NCBI GenBank assembly: GCA_016713005.1
Contig: JADJPY010000016.1
Location: forward strand, 186,001 to 250,000
Direction of reading: 5' to 3'
Origin: Ramlibacter sp.
GTDB lineage: Bacteria > Pseudomonadota > Gammaproteobacteria > Burkholderiales > Burkholderiaceae_C
DNA length: 64,000 nt
Below, piece after piece: positions 35,791 through 43,728 of this stretch (positions within the stretch are counted from its first letter, which is position 1; each line of letters begins with the position of its first letter). Both the position numbers and the translations under genes were made by a program. The notes beneath the pieces were generated by a model. It was not told the origin of the DNA. It was given only the letters and a program-made list of their open reading frames with translations, and did no database searches.

Positions 35791-37047
35791 ATGAACGCCC
35801 CCCAGGCCCCGCCACCAGTCGCACCCGCAGACGCTGCGGCCGGCTCCGCGCCCGAACCGGGCGAGGAACAGGCCTTTGAGGAGCGCCTGATCGACCTGGC
35901 GCCCATCGCCTGGGTGACGTGGACGCTGGTGCTGGCCAATACCCTGGTCTGGGCCGTCACCATGGCCAAGGGCGCCAACATGGACTACGCCCCCGCCGAA
36001 CTGCTGCTGGCCTGGGGCGGCAACGCCACCTCGGAGGCACAGCGCGGCGAATGGTGGCGCCTGGCCACTGCGGCTTTCCTGCACAGCGGGTTCGCGCACC
36101 TGCTGATGAACATGGTCGGCCTGGTGTCCATCGGCACCACGGTGGAGCGCATCTACGGGCACCGGCTGTTCGCACTGATCTACCTGGGCTCGGCGCTGAT
36201 GGGCAACGGCTTGAGCCTGAGCTTTTCGGCGCAGGAGGCGGTGGCCGTGGGTGCCTCGGGCGCGGTGTTCGGCGTGGCGGGTGCGCTGGCGGTGGCCGTG
36301 CTGCAGCACCGCGACACGCTGCCACGCGCCTTCAGCAAGACCACGCTGGCCAGCATGGCGTTTTTCGTCGGGTACTCGCTGTTCCAGGGCGTGGTGCAAC
36401 CCAACATCGACAACGCCGCCCACATCGGCGGGCTGCTGGGCGGCGCAATGCTGGCTGCGCTGCTGCCCGAGCGCTTCGAGCCGGACAGGTTCCAGCGGCT
36501 GCTGGCGCGCCGCGCCGCTGCCGCCCTGGCGGCCGTCGCATTTGCCGCCCTGGGGCTGGCGGCCATCGCGCCCAAGGCCAAGGTGGACAAGGCCGCGCAG
36601 CTGGCCAGCGAACTCGCGCTCACCCGCGCGCTGCGTGGCTACGACGCCGCCATCCAGGCCCTGCAGGCCGACCACCGTGGCGTGAGCAACCGCACGTTGA
36701 CCCAGTTGCAGTCCGACGAGCGCGCGCGCACCGTGCATGTGCCCGCCTTCCGCGAAGTGCGCCGCCAGATCGACGCCACCGCCCTGCCCCCGGACGACGC
36801 CCGCCGCAGGCTGCTGGCCGAAGCCCGCAGCGTCTGCGTCATCATGGAAGAAGCCCTGGCCCTGCCGACCGTCGCGCTGGACGACGGGCGCAGCACACAG
36901 CATGTGGACCGCGAACGGGCGCGCCAGCTGGAGCGCGAGCTGCGCGACGCCTACGCCCGTGTGGAGCAGGCCATCACGGACCTCAACCAGAAGAAAACCG
37001 AACCGAAAGAAGCCCATGCCCCCTCGCCTCCCGCTCCAGGCCTCTGA
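35791..37047 (+). CDS. Rhomboid family intramembrane serine protease with C-terminal extension
   Basis: A 418-residue protein with a rhomboid core at about residues 40-275: HLLMNM at 103-108, the catalytic serine S156 in VGASGAVFG and His211 in AAHIGGLLGG. After the last helix about 140 residues form a charged, helical domain ('VDKAAQLASELALTRALRGY' ... ELRDAYARVEQAITDL). The extension is unusual and may bind substrates. The ATG at 35791 is divergent from lgt with a 31 bp gap. It overlaps the downstream hydrolase gene by 32 bp. Confidence 0.88.
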   Translation: MNAPQAPPPVAPADAAAGSAPEPGEEQAFEERLIDLAPIAWVTWTLVLANTLVWAVTMAKGANMDYAPAELLLAWGGNATSEAQRGEWWRLATAAFLHSGFAHLLMNMVGLVSIGTTVERIYGHRLFALIYLGSALMGNGLSLSFSAQEAVAVGASGAVFGVAGALAVAVLQHRDTLPRAFSKTTLASMAFFVGYSLFQGVVQPNIDNAAHIGGLLGGAMLAALLPERFEPDRFQRLLARRAAAALAAVAFAALGLAAIAPKAKVDKAAQLASELALTRALRGYDAAIQALQADHRGVSNRTLTQLQSDERARTVHVPAFREVRRQIDATALPPDDARRRLLAEARSVCVIMEEALALPTVALDDGRSTQHVDRERARQLERELRDAYARVEQAITDLNQKKTEPKEAHAPSPPAPGL

Positions 37048-38242
37048 CGTGCGCGGTGTCGCTCGCCTGGCCACCGACGCCACCGCAGGCCTGACCGGCC
37101 TGGTCGAAGCCGTGCACGAGCGCATTGCCCGCCTGCCCGGCACCGGCGGGGGCGCGGGCGAAGGCCGCACGCGCGGCATCACCGGCCTGGTGTACCGCAG
37201 CGTGCGCGGCGTGACAAGGCTGGTGGGCGGCAGCATCGACGCCCTGCTGGGCCTGCTCACACCCGCGCTGGCCGCCCCCGCAGACGCCCCGCCCAACCCC
37301 GAGCGCGAAGCCCTGGTGGCCGCACTCAACGGCGTGCTGGGCGACTACCTGGCCACCACGGGCAACCCGCTGGCCATACCGATGAACCTGCGCCGCGACG
37401 GCCGGCCCCTGCTGATCGAGTCAAACGCCCTGGCCGCGCGCCTGCCCGACGCCGGCAGCCAGCTGCTGGTGGTCATCCACGGCCTGTGCATGAACGACCT
37501 GCAATGGATGCGCGAGGGCCACGACAACGGCGCCATGCTGGCGCGCGAACTGGGCTTCACCCCTGTGTACCTGCACTACAACAGCGGGCAGCATGTCTCC
37601 ATCAACGGGCGCGCGCTGTCGCACCTGCTTGAGCGCCTGGTGGACCAGTGGCCCAAACCCGTGCATCGCCTCACCCTGCTGGGCCACAGCATGGGCGGGC
37701 TGCTGTCGCGCAGCGCGGTGCACTACGCCACGCAGGCGGGCCACCGCTGGCCACAGGTGTTGCGCGAGATGGTCTTCCTGGGCACGCCGCACCACGGCGC
37801 CCCGCTGGAGCGCGCCGGCAACTGGGTGGACATCGTGCTGGGCGCCACGCCCTATGCCGCGCCCTTTGCCCGGCTGGGCAAGGTGCGCAGCGCCGGCATC
37901 ACCGACCTGCGCCACGGCAACCTGCTGGACGAGGACTGGGTGGGCCGCGACCGTTTTGCCCGCGGCGCCGACCGCCGCCAGCCTGTGCCACTGCCTGAAG
38001 GCGTGGCCTGCTACGCCGTGGCCACCAGTGTGGGCGCCAAAACCCGCGACCTGAAGGACCGGCTTCTGGGCGACGGCTTGGTGCCGCTGGACAGCGCCCT
38101 TGGCCGCCACACCGACCCCGCGCGCTGCCTAGAACTTGGCGAAGGCCACACCTGGACGGGCTGGGGCATCAACCACATGGCGCTGCTGGGCGACCCGAAG
38201 GTGGCGGCGCAACTGCGCAGCTGGCTGTCTGCGTCCGCCTGA
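37016..38242 (+). CDS. Alpha/beta hydrolase (lipase/PGAP1-like)
   Basis: A 408-residue protein. The C-terminal two thirds form an alpha/beta hydrolase with the lid-side 'LLVVIHGLCMNDLQWMREG' and the nucleophile elbow LLGHSMGGLL (serine near residue 225), and a probable catalytic His in WGINHMALL. The N-terminal 130 residues are amphipathic helices with Gly/Ala. It starts inside the end of the rhomboid gene (32 bp overlap), so the two are coupled. Substrate unknown; serine esterase or lipase activity is likely. Confidence 0.82.
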   Translation: MPPRLPLQASDVRGVARLATDATAGLTGLVEAVHERIARLPGTGGGAGEGRTRGITGLVYRSVRGVTRLVGGSIDALLGLLTPALAAPADAPPNPEREALVAALNGVLGDYLATTGNPLAIPMNLRRDGRPLLIESNALAARLPDAGSQLLVVIHGLCMNDLQWMREGHDNGAMLARELGFTPVYLHYNSGQHVSINGRALSHLLERLVDQWPKPVHRLTLLGHSMGGLLSRSAVHYATQAGHRWPQVLREMVFLGTPHHGAPLERAGNWVDIVLGATPYAAPFARLGKVRSAGITDLRHGNLLDEDWVGRDRFARGADRRQPVPLPEGVACYAVATSVGAKTRDLKDRLLGDGLVPLDSALGRHTDPARCLELGEGHTWTGWGINHMALLGDPKVAAQLRSWLSASA

Positions 38243-38258
38243 GGCGGGCAGCCAGACG

Positions 38259-38283
38259 AAAAAAAGCCACCCGGAGGTGGCCG
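38259..38283 (-). terminator. Rho-independent terminator after csbD
   Basis: On the minus strand GCCACC-TCCG-GGTGGC (6 bp stem) is followed by a run of seven T residues. It lies 20 bp after the csbD stop and also faces the end of the convergent hydrolase gene. Confidence 0.8.
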
Positions 38284-38303
38284 TGCGGCTCGCGGTGCGG
38301 GCC

Positions 38304-38537
38304 TTACTTGGTCTGGTTTCCGGTGGGGAACCACGCGTCCGTTGCGGTGAGCTCCCAGGCCGCCAGCTGCTTCTCGGCGTCTTCCTTGGCCACGCCATAG
38401 CGCTCCTGGATCTTGCCGGCCAGGTGGTCACGGCGGCCGGCCACGATGTCCAGGTCGTTGTCGGTCAGCTTGCCCCATTGCTCCTTGACCTTGCCCGTGA
38501 GTTGCTTCCAGTTGCCTTCAATGCGTTCCCAGTTCAT
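38304..38537 (-). CDS. CsbD family stress-response protein
   Basis: A 77-residue hydrophilic protein: MNWERIEGNWKQLTGKVKEQ then WGKLTDNDLDIVAGRRDHLA, the CsbD signature. The family accumulates under envelope or osmotic stress; its molecular role is unknown. It heads a run of stress-related genes on the minus strand and ends at a good terminator. Confidence 0.93.
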   Translation of the reverse strand: MNWERIEGNWKQLTGKVKEQWGKLTDNDLDIVAGRRDHLAGKIQERYGVAKEDAEKQLAAWELTATDAWFPTGNQTK

Positions 38538-38586
38538 GTGGATGTCCTTGTGTTGTTGTCCAGGGGGTTGGCGGATGCGGGATGGA

Positions 38587-38901
38587 TCACGGACGCACGG
38601 CAACTTCGTTGCGCACGGCCTTGACGCCGTCGACCTTCCAGGTCAGCGACTCGGCCATCGACTTTTCGTTGTAGCTCTTGGCAAAGCCGGACAGCATCAC
38701 GGTGCCCTTCATCGTCTCCACGCTGATGCTGGAGGCGTCGACAGCCTTGCTGTCCACAAAGCGTGCCTTGACCGCCGTGGTGATGGCGGTGTCGTCGATG
38801 TAGGCGCCCACGGATTCCTGGCCACGGGTCACGGCGCAACCGGTGGCGGTCAGGAGTGCGGCGGCAGCCAGGGCTGCAATAAGGGGGGTGCGAATGTTCA
38901 T
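38587..38901 (-). CDS. BON-domain lipoprotein
   Basis: A 104-residue lipoprotein: the signal peptide MNIRTPLIAALAAAALLTAT ends at the lipobox TGC, followed by one BON domain (IDDTAITTAVKARFVDSKAV, then 'ETMKGTVMLSGFAKSYNEKS'). BON proteins bind membranes or phospholipids in the periplasm (OsmY-like). Its place beside csbD suggests a shared stress role. Confidence 0.9.
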   Translation of the reverse strand: MNIRTPLIAALAAAALLTATGCAVTRGQESVGAYIDDTAITTAVKARFVDSKAVDASSISVETMKGTVMLSGFAKSYNEKSMAESLTWKVDGVKAVRNEVAVRP

Positions 38902-39181
38902 TGTGTTTCTCCGGTAAGGATGACGGGTTGGGAATTTTTCTCGGTGGTGATGGGCCCCACCACACGCGGGCGCTTGAATCGGGTTGACCGCGGGGTGCGG
39001 ACGTCACGTGGGCCGGGCGGCCTGCTGACACTGGAGAACACGCGGTCCCAGAATGAAGTGGTCACGCCTTAGCCGCCTGGCTGTGTTCGATGGTGAATAT
39101 GCGCACTGGTTTTCCTTGTTGGGTTCATCGTAGGCAGGCCGGTTGCCTGCGTCTGTTCGCTATCGAACACTTCCCGTCCGC
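38902..39181. other. Intergenic region between the BON and OmpA-like genes
   Basis: No convincing gene is present on either strand. It holds the promoter and leader of the BON gene on the minus strand; GGAGAAAC lies just before its ATG. The A-run at 39182 starts the terminator of the next gene. Open frames here are short or are shadows of the OmpA-like gene. Confidence 0.5.
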
Positions 39182-39209
39182 AAAAAAAATGGCGCGGGGA
39201 GACCGCGCC
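39182..39209 (-). terminator. Rho-independent terminator after the OmpA-like lipoprotein gene
   Basis: On the minus strand GGCGCGG-TCTCC-CCGCGCC forms a 7 bp GC stem, followed by A and a run of eight T. It is placed 13 bp after the stop at 39222. Confidence 0.88.
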
Positions 39210-39221
39210 GTCGCTTTGCTG

Positions 39222-39719
39222 TCAGGGTCGGCCGGGCCAGTGGCTCACCAGCACCGCCACGCGCCCGTCGCGGCGCAATTGCGGGTCGCCAAACGCGCCG
39301 GTGTCGATGCGCGAAGCCGGCACACCGGCCAGAACCAGGGCATCACGGACGGCCAGCACGCGGCGCGGGTCCGAGCCGTCCAGTCCGATCCGTCCGGACG
39401 GGTTGTCGTTGGAGTAGCCAAAGATCTCGCGCGCCTTGAGGGTGTCGGCGCTCAGAATCATCGTGCCGCTGCCGCGGAACAGGTAGTCGGAGTACCAGCG
39501 CCAGGTCCGCGAGCCCGTCACGGTGAGCTGCGTACCGGCCGGGCCTGCGGCAACCTGGGGTTCGGCAATGTCGGCGGTGACCACTGGCCCCGCCGCCTTC
39601 ATGCTGGTTGGTGGCGACGCCGGTTGCGAAGTGCCACACGCCGCCAGCGACAGCATCGCTGCTGCCGCGAGCCAGACAGGTTGCAGCTCCATCCTGCGAG
39701 CTGTCCTGGCGCTTTTCAT
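39222..39719 (-). CDS. OmpA-like lipoprotein
   Basis: A 165-residue lipoprotein, start MKSARTARRMELQPVWLAAA, with lipobox LAAC near residue 29. The C-terminal part is a compact OmpA-like domain ('ILSADTLKAREIFGYSNDNP' near the strand-helix part, then 'VLAGVPASRIDTGAFGDPQL' and DGRVAVLVSH), the fold that binds peptidoglycan. It may tether the outer membrane to the wall. The upstream frame is a shadow of the glycine-zipper gene. Confidence 0.8.
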   Translation of the reverse strand: MKSARTARRMELQPVWLAAAAMLSLAACGTSQPASPPTSMKAAGPVVTADIAEPQVAAGPAGTQLTVTGSRTWRWYSDYLFRGSGTMILSADTLKAREIFGYSNDNPSGRIGLDGSDPRRVLAVRDALVLAGVPASRIDTGAFGDPQLRRDGRVAVLVSHWPGRP

Positions 39720-39745
39720 GACGGCTTCCGGGTACGCACCGGACA

Positions 39746-39967
39746 CTATTTGCGCTTGCCGACTTCGTTGCCGATCACGCCGCCCACGGCCGCGCCACCC
39801 ACGGTTCCGATGGTGCTGCCGCCGGTCAGGACAGCGCCACCGACGGCGCCGATGCCCGCACCGACAGCGGTGCTCTTTTCCTGCGCCGTCATGCCGGCAC
39901 AACCGCCCAGGCCAACCAGCAGGGCTGCGAACAGGGTGGGGACGGCGATGTGTTTCAGTGAGTTCAT
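39746..39967 (-). CDS. Glycine-zipper lipoprotein (OsmB-like)
   Basis: A 73-residue lipoprotein with a signal peptide and lipobox VGLGGC at residues about 18-23, then a glycine-rich hydrophobic segment 'GAGIGAVGGAVLTGGS' and 'GTVGGAAVGGVIGNEVGKRK', a glycine zipper typical of OsmB and related osmotically induced lipoproteins. It lies 26 bp before the OmpA-like gene on the same strand. Confidence 0.85.
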   Translation of the reverse strand: MNSLKHIAVPTLFAALLVGLGGCAGMTAQEKSTAVGAGIGAVGGAVLTGGSTIGTVGGAAVGGVIGNEVGKRK

Positions 39968-40110
39968 GGTGGTACCTCGTTGTGGTTCGTGATGAAGTCG
40001 GCTCCGGAACGGACAACTTCGAAGCCTGCAGCTTGAGGCTCGGGCAGCGGCCTGTCTGTGTGCTGTCGCACGCAGCCAAAAAAGTCGCCCACCAGGTGTT
40101 ACACGTTTTA

Positions 40111-40126
40111 TGTGCGCTACCGCACA
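40111..40126. promoter_or_regulatory. Crp/Fnr-type palindrome upstream of the first Crp gene
   Basis: TGTGCGCTACCGCACA has perfect 6 bp arms (TGTGCG/CGCACA) around four bases. A TATACT -10 box follows near 40144. A diverged version is upstream of the second Crp gene. It is likely a regulator site, either autoregulatory or for the divergent lipoprotein genes. Confidence 0.65.
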
Positions 40127-40220
40127 GCCAATTTGATCCTGCGGCCTATACTGGACCGAGCCACGACGGGACCCACTCAGGTGAACCCGGGATGCGGCAG
40201 AAAGCGCCCCAAGGCCGCCC

Positions 40221-40949
40221 ATGCCCCACTCCAGACCCTCCGCCGACCCCAGATCGAATCACCTGCTGGGTGCCCTGCCCGACGCCGACTGGGCGCGCTG
40301 GCTGCCTCAGCTGGAGCATGTCGACATGCCCCTGGGCCAGGTGCTGTACGAGTCCGGGGTCAGCATGAGCCACGTCTACTTCCCCACCAATTCCATCGTG
40401 TCGCTGCTGTACGTGATGGAGGACGGCGCCTCGGCCGAGATCGCCGTGGTGGGCAATGAGGGCATCGTCGGCATCTCGCTGTTCATGGGGGGCGAATCCA
40501 CGCCCAGCCGCGCCGTGGTGCAAAGTGCCGGCGAGGGCTGGCGCCTGCGATCGAGCACCATGAAGGAGGAGTTCAGCCGCTCCAGCGCGGTCATGCACCT
40601 GATGCTGCGCTACACGCAGGCCCTGATCACCCAGATGGCGCAGACCGCGGTGTGCAACCGCCACCACACGCTGGACCAGCAACTGTGCCGCTGGCTGCTG
40701 CTGAGCATGGACCGCCTCAAGGGCAACGAGCTGGTGATGACCCAGGAGCTGATCGCCAACATGCTGGGTGTGCGCCGCGAGGGCGTGACCGAGGCGGCCC
40801 TCAAGCTGCAGCACCAGGGCCTGATCCGCTATGCGCGCGGTCACATCACCGTGCTGGACCGGCCCGGCCTGGAAGGCCGCACCTGCGAGTGCTACGCCGT
40901 GGTGAAGCGCGAATACGACCGCTTGCTGCCCGACCTGGTGGCGGTCTGA
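40221..40949 (+). CDS. Crp/Fnr family transcription regulator
   Basis: A 242-residue protein with a cyclic-nucleotide-binding-like N-terminal domain (DMPLGQVLYESGVSMSHVYF, EIAVVGNEGIVGISLFMGGE) and a C-terminal helix-turn-helix (TQELIANMLGVRREGVTEAA). No cysteine cluster is seen, so it is not an FNR oxygen sensor. The pattern 'YFPTNSIVSLLYVMEDGASA' is common in Burkholderiales Crp-like proteins of unknown effector. A TGTGCG-N4-CGCACA site lies upstream. Confidence 0.9.
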   Translation: MPHSRPSADPRSNHLLGALPDADWARWLPQLEHVDMPLGQVLYESGVSMSHVYFPTNSIVSLLYVMEDGASAEIAVVGNEGIVGISLFMGGESTPSRAVVQSAGEGWRLRSSTMKEEFSRSSAVMHLMLRYTQALITQMAQTAVCNRHHTLDQQLCRWLLLSMDRLKGNELVMTQELIANMLGVRREGVTEAALKLQHQGLIRYARGHITVLDRPGLEGRTCECYAVVKREYDRLLPDLVAV

Positions 40950-40999
40950 AGCCGCCGACGGTCGCCCCCCGCGCGGCTCCTGGCGGCGCTGAAAGGCTA

Positions 41000-41015
41000 T
41001 GTGCGGTGGTGAACA
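41000..41015. promoter_or_regulatory. Diverged Crp/Fnr-type site upstream of the second Crp gene
   Basis: TGTGCGGTGGTGAACA keeps the left arm TGTGCG and the spacing of the site at 40111, with a degraded right arm. It is about 60 bp before the second regulator gene. Confidence 0.4.
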
Positions 41016-41075
41016 GTCAGGCGCCGCGTTCGTGCCCAGACTGTATGGCTCTGACCCCACCCCCAGGAGAACGCG

Positions 41076-41834
41076 TTGGCCCAAGCCGAAAATCACCTGA
41101 TCGAACTGCTGCCGCGCAAGGACCGCGCCCACTTGCTGGCCGCGTGCGAGACGGTCGAACTGACGCTGTCGGCCATCCTGTGCGAGCCCGGGGATTCCAC
41201 GCGGCACATCTACTTTCCTGTTGACGGCTTCATTTCCATGGTCACGCGAATCGACGGCCACCCTGGCGTGGAAGTCGGCATGGTCGGGCGCGAAGGCATG
41301 CTGGGCGCGCAACTGGCGCTGGGCGTTTCCGAAGCCCCGCTGCACGCCCTGGTGCAGGGCCCGGGCAGCGCCCTGCGAATCAGCAGCAAGGCGTTTCGCC
41401 GCGAGCTAGCGTCCAGCCGGGCACTGCAGCTTGGCCTGCACCGCTACATCTACGTGCTGATGATGCAACTGGCATCCTCCGCCGCCTGCCTGCGCTTTCA
41501 CATGATCGGGCCGCGGCTGGCGCGCTGGCTGCTGATGAGCCAGGACCGCGCCCACACACCCAGCTTTCACGTGACCCACGAGTTCCTGGCCTACATGCTG
41601 GGCGTGCGCCGCGTGGGCATCACCGTGGCGGCCGGATCGCTGCAGCGCAGCGGCCTGATCAAGTACCAACGCGGCCAGCTCACGGTGCTCAACCGCAGTG
41701 GCCTTGAAGCGGCCGCCTGCACCTGCTACGCCAACGACCGCATCGCCTACGCCAGCCAGATCGGCGGGCGCACGTCCCGGCGCCCGCCTGAAGGAGAAGA
41801 CATTGAGCCAACGCCACCCACGACGCACACTTGA
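41076..41834 (+). CDS. Second Crp/Fnr family regulator (TTG start)
   Basis: A 252-residue protein closely resembling the preceding regulator ('ILCEPGDSTRHIYFPVDGFI', 'VEVGMVGREGMLGAQLALGV', HTH 'THEFLAYMLGVRRVGITVAA'). The start appears to be TTG at 41076, with AGGAGA just upstream; no suitable ATG gives the conserved N-terminus. The end overlaps the hemerythrin gene by 32 bp. The pair probably arose by duplication. Confidence 0.88.
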   Translation: MAQAENHLIELLPRKDRAHLLAACETVELTLSAILCEPGDSTRHIYFPVDGFISMVTRIDGHPGVEVGMVGREGMLGAQLALGVSEAPLHALVQGPGSALRISSKAFRRELASSRALQLGLHRYIYVLMMQLASSAACLRFHMIGPRLARWLLMSQDRAHTPSFHVTHEFLAYMLGVRRVGITVAAGSLQRSGLIKYQRGQLTVLNRSGLEAAACTCYANDRIAYASQIGGRTSRRPPEGEDIEPTPPTTHT

Positions 41835-42348
41835 TGCGCTTGACTTCCTGAACCACGACCACGACGTCCTGTGCGCGTTGTTCAAGGCCTACGCGCGGCT
41901 CGGCCGCGGCCGGGGCGAACGTGAGCGGCGCAGGGACCTGGCCGCCCATATCGGTTACGAACTGAGCCTGCATGCGCAGACCGAGGCACAGGTGTTTTAT
42001 CCGGCCGTCCGCGGTGCGCTGCCCCGCAACGCCCCGCTGGACCAGGTCCTGCAGGACCATGCCGAAGGCGCCCGTCTGCTGGCCGAACTGGACGAACTGG
42101 AGCCCGGTGACGAAGGCTACGAAGCCAGCGTCGCCGCGCTCGAAGCCTGCGTGATGCGCCACATTGCGATGGAACAGGCCCAGGTGTTTCCGCTGGTGCG
42201 CGTGGCCGAAGTGGACACGGCGGCACTGGGCTGGGAAATGGACACCCACCGCCAGCGGCTGCAGGACGACATCACCTGCATCGGGTTGCCCGTGGGCAGA
42301 GCGGGATCTCCGGCCTGGCCCGTGTCCAGCCGGCTCATGCGGGCCTGA
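41803..42348 (+). CDS. Hemerythrin-like HHE-domain protein (TTG start)
   Basis: A 181-residue helical protein with HHE iron-binding motifs: 'LDFLNHDHDVLCALFKAYAR', 'LSLHAQTEAQVFYPAVRGAL', 'VLQDHAEGARLLAELDELEP' and 'CVMRHIAMEQAQVFPLVRVA'. It may hold a non-haem di-iron site that senses or stores oxygen or nitric oxide. The start is probably TTG at 41803, with AAGGAGAAG upstream, inside the end of the Crp gene. It is convergent with the YqjK-like gene, with a 14 bp overlap. Confidence 0.82.
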   Translation: MSQRHPRRTLDALDFLNHDHDVLCALFKAYARLGRGRGERERRRDLAAHIGYELSLHAQTEAQVFYPAVRGALPRNAPLDQVLQDHAEGARLLAELDELEPGDEGYEASVAALEACVMRHIAMEQAQVFPLVRVAEVDTAALGWEMDTHRQRLQDDITCIGLPVGRAGSPAWPVSSRLMRA

Positions 42349-42655
42349 GCGGCTCCCTGCGGGCGGCCAAGAGCTTCATGCCCACCGGCACCAGCCAGCG
42401 GATCAGGCTGGCCGCAGGCGGTGCCCAGCGCCAGGGGCGGATCAGCACCAGGCCGCCCCCCACCGCGGCCGCACCCAGAACCGTGCCAATTGGATGGTCT
42501 TGCACGGCCACCTGGAGTGCGTCGCGGGCAAGCCCTGCCACCCAGGCCACTGTGGACGACTCCGGCCCGCTTTGCTGCAAGGGTTGCAAGGCTTCGCGCA
42601 ATCGCCGGCGCGAAGCCGCAATCCGCAGGGCAGCAGCGTCCTGCGGGCCCGTCAT
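42335..42655 (-). CDS. YqjK-like small membrane-associated protein
   Basis: A 106-residue protein with a basic N-terminal helix (LRIAASRRRLREALQPLQQS) and a hydrophobic segment near residues 60-77 ('HPIGTVLGAAAVGGGLVLIR'). Position after YqjD- and YqjE-like genes suggests YqjK, though direct similarity is weak. Its start (ATG 42655) overlaps the end of the YqjE-like gene by 4 bp. Confidence 0.65.
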   Translation of the reverse strand: MTGPQDAAALRIAASRRRLREALQPLQQSGPESSTVAWVAGLARDALQVAVQDHPIGTVLGAAAVGGGLVLIRPWRWAPPAASLIRWLVPVGMKLLAARREPLRPA

Positions 42656-43035
42656 GGACGACCTGCGTTTCCCAGCATCGCCAGGTCATCGCTGGCCTGG
42701 CGCTTGAGATTGCCAAACGGCTCAGCGGCGTCCTCACGGCCCAGCGCCAGCGCGCAGGCCAACGCCAGCGATGCCGGCGCCAGCGGCACCAGCACCAGCG
42801 TCCAGATGGCCGGGCCGGCCGCGTCCGGCATCAGCGCGCCCAGCATCAGGGCGATTCCACCCAGGACAGCACACACCGAGGCGCTCACCAGCACCGCCAC
42901 CACCAGCAGCAGACGCCGGCGCCATTGGCGGGTTGCCTCGTCCAGCTCGGCCGAGAACAGCTGCCCGTAGGCGGCGGCGTGTTCCAGCAGCAATTGGGGC
43001 TGGTTGGCCAGCAGCCTCAGCGTCGGATAGATCAC
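42652..43035 (-). CDS. Phage-holin-superfamily protein (YqjE-like)
   Basis: A 127-residue protein with a leading helix 'LLLEHAAAYGQLFSAELDEA', two membrane helices (about residues 42-65 and 74-96) and a hydrophilic tail. The pattern matches the PF07332 holin-superfamily/YqjE group, a membrane stress protein of unknown mechanism. It lies between the YqjD- and YqjK-like genes. Confidence 0.78.
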   Translation of the reverse strand: MIYPTLRLLANQPQLLLEHAAAYGQLFSAELDEATRQWRRRLLLVVAVLVSASVCAVLGGIALMLGALMPDAAGPAIWTLVLVPLAPASLALACALALGREDAAEPFGNLKRQASDDLAMLGNAGRP

Positions 43036-43048
43036 AGGCTGCAGCCGT

Positions 43049-43432
43049 TCAGCCGCGGTGATGGGCCGACCCGCCCAGCATGCGGGCAGCGACGGCCAGC
43101 AGCGCGCCAGCGGCGGCGGCCATCAGCACAGCCTTGATCGGCTCCTTGCGGATGTAGGCCACGGTGCTGTCGGTGGCGTGCACGGCGGCATCACGCACCT
43201 GGCGGGACGCGTCGCGCACCGCCTCCGCGCCCTCATGCGCCAGGTCACCGATCTCGTGACCGGCATGACCCAGCATCGGGCGCACCTGCGCCGCGAGCTG
43301 GTGCATGCGCTCCGATGTGTCGCGCATGCCCTCACTGGCGGCAGCTTGGGCGGCATGCAAGCCTTCTTCCACGGAGTGCATGGCCTTCTCGGCCGTGCCA
43401 TTGAGCTGATCAAGGGGCTTTTTCAAAATCAT
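43049..43432 (-). CDS. DUF883 family protein (YqjD/ElaB-like)
   Basis: A 127-residue protein with a long amphipathic helical region and a C-terminal membrane anchor (KEPIKAVLMAAAAGALLAVA). YqjD/ElaB proteins bind ribosomes and attach them to the inner membrane in stationary phase. It is the first gene of the yqjDEK-like operon; the ATG is at 43432. Confidence 0.85.
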   Translation of the reverse strand: MILKKPLDQLNGTAEKAMHSVEEGLHAAQAAASEGMRDTSERMHQLAAQVRPMLGHAGHEIGDLAHEGAEAVRDASRQVRDAAVHATDSTVAYIRKEPIKAVLMAAAAGALLAVAARMLGGSAHHRG

Positions 43433-43569
43433 GGGGAATCCTTCAGTTGGTCATCCGACTGTGCGCACCCAACGCATCTGCGTCGGTGCGGCATCGCACA
43501 GATGTCGGGTCGCACAACCGCTACCGTGAAGCGGACCGCAAGCCCGCTTATGGGCGCAAGGAGCGAATC

Positions 43570-43728
43570 ATGAGTCTGGGAACCATCCTGTTGATCATTC
43601 TGGTGCTGATGCTGTTCGGCGCCATCCCCACCTGGCCGCACAGCAAGTCGTGGGGCTACGGGCCCAGCGGCCTGCTCGGCGTGGTGGCCATCGTGCTGGT
43701 CATCATGCTGCTCACAGGGAGACTGTGA
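43570..43728 (+). CDS. DUF3309 family small membrane protein
   Basis: A 52-residue two-helix protein, MSLGTILLIILVLMLFGAIP then TWPHSKSWGYGPSGLLGVVA. The WPHSxxWGYxPSG motif is diagnostic of DUF3309. Function unknown, often among stress genes. AAGGAG lies just before the ATG at 43570; its stop overlaps the PLD gene start (GTGA). Confidence 0.93.
   Translation: MSLGTILLIILVLMLFGAIPTWPHSKSWGYGPSGLLGVVAIVLVIMLLTGRL

Noticed and set aside
39090..39992. A 300-residue plus-strand frame in the lipoprotein region
   Set aside because: It is antisense to the OmpA-like and glycine-zipper genes, both of which have signal peptides and lipoboxes.
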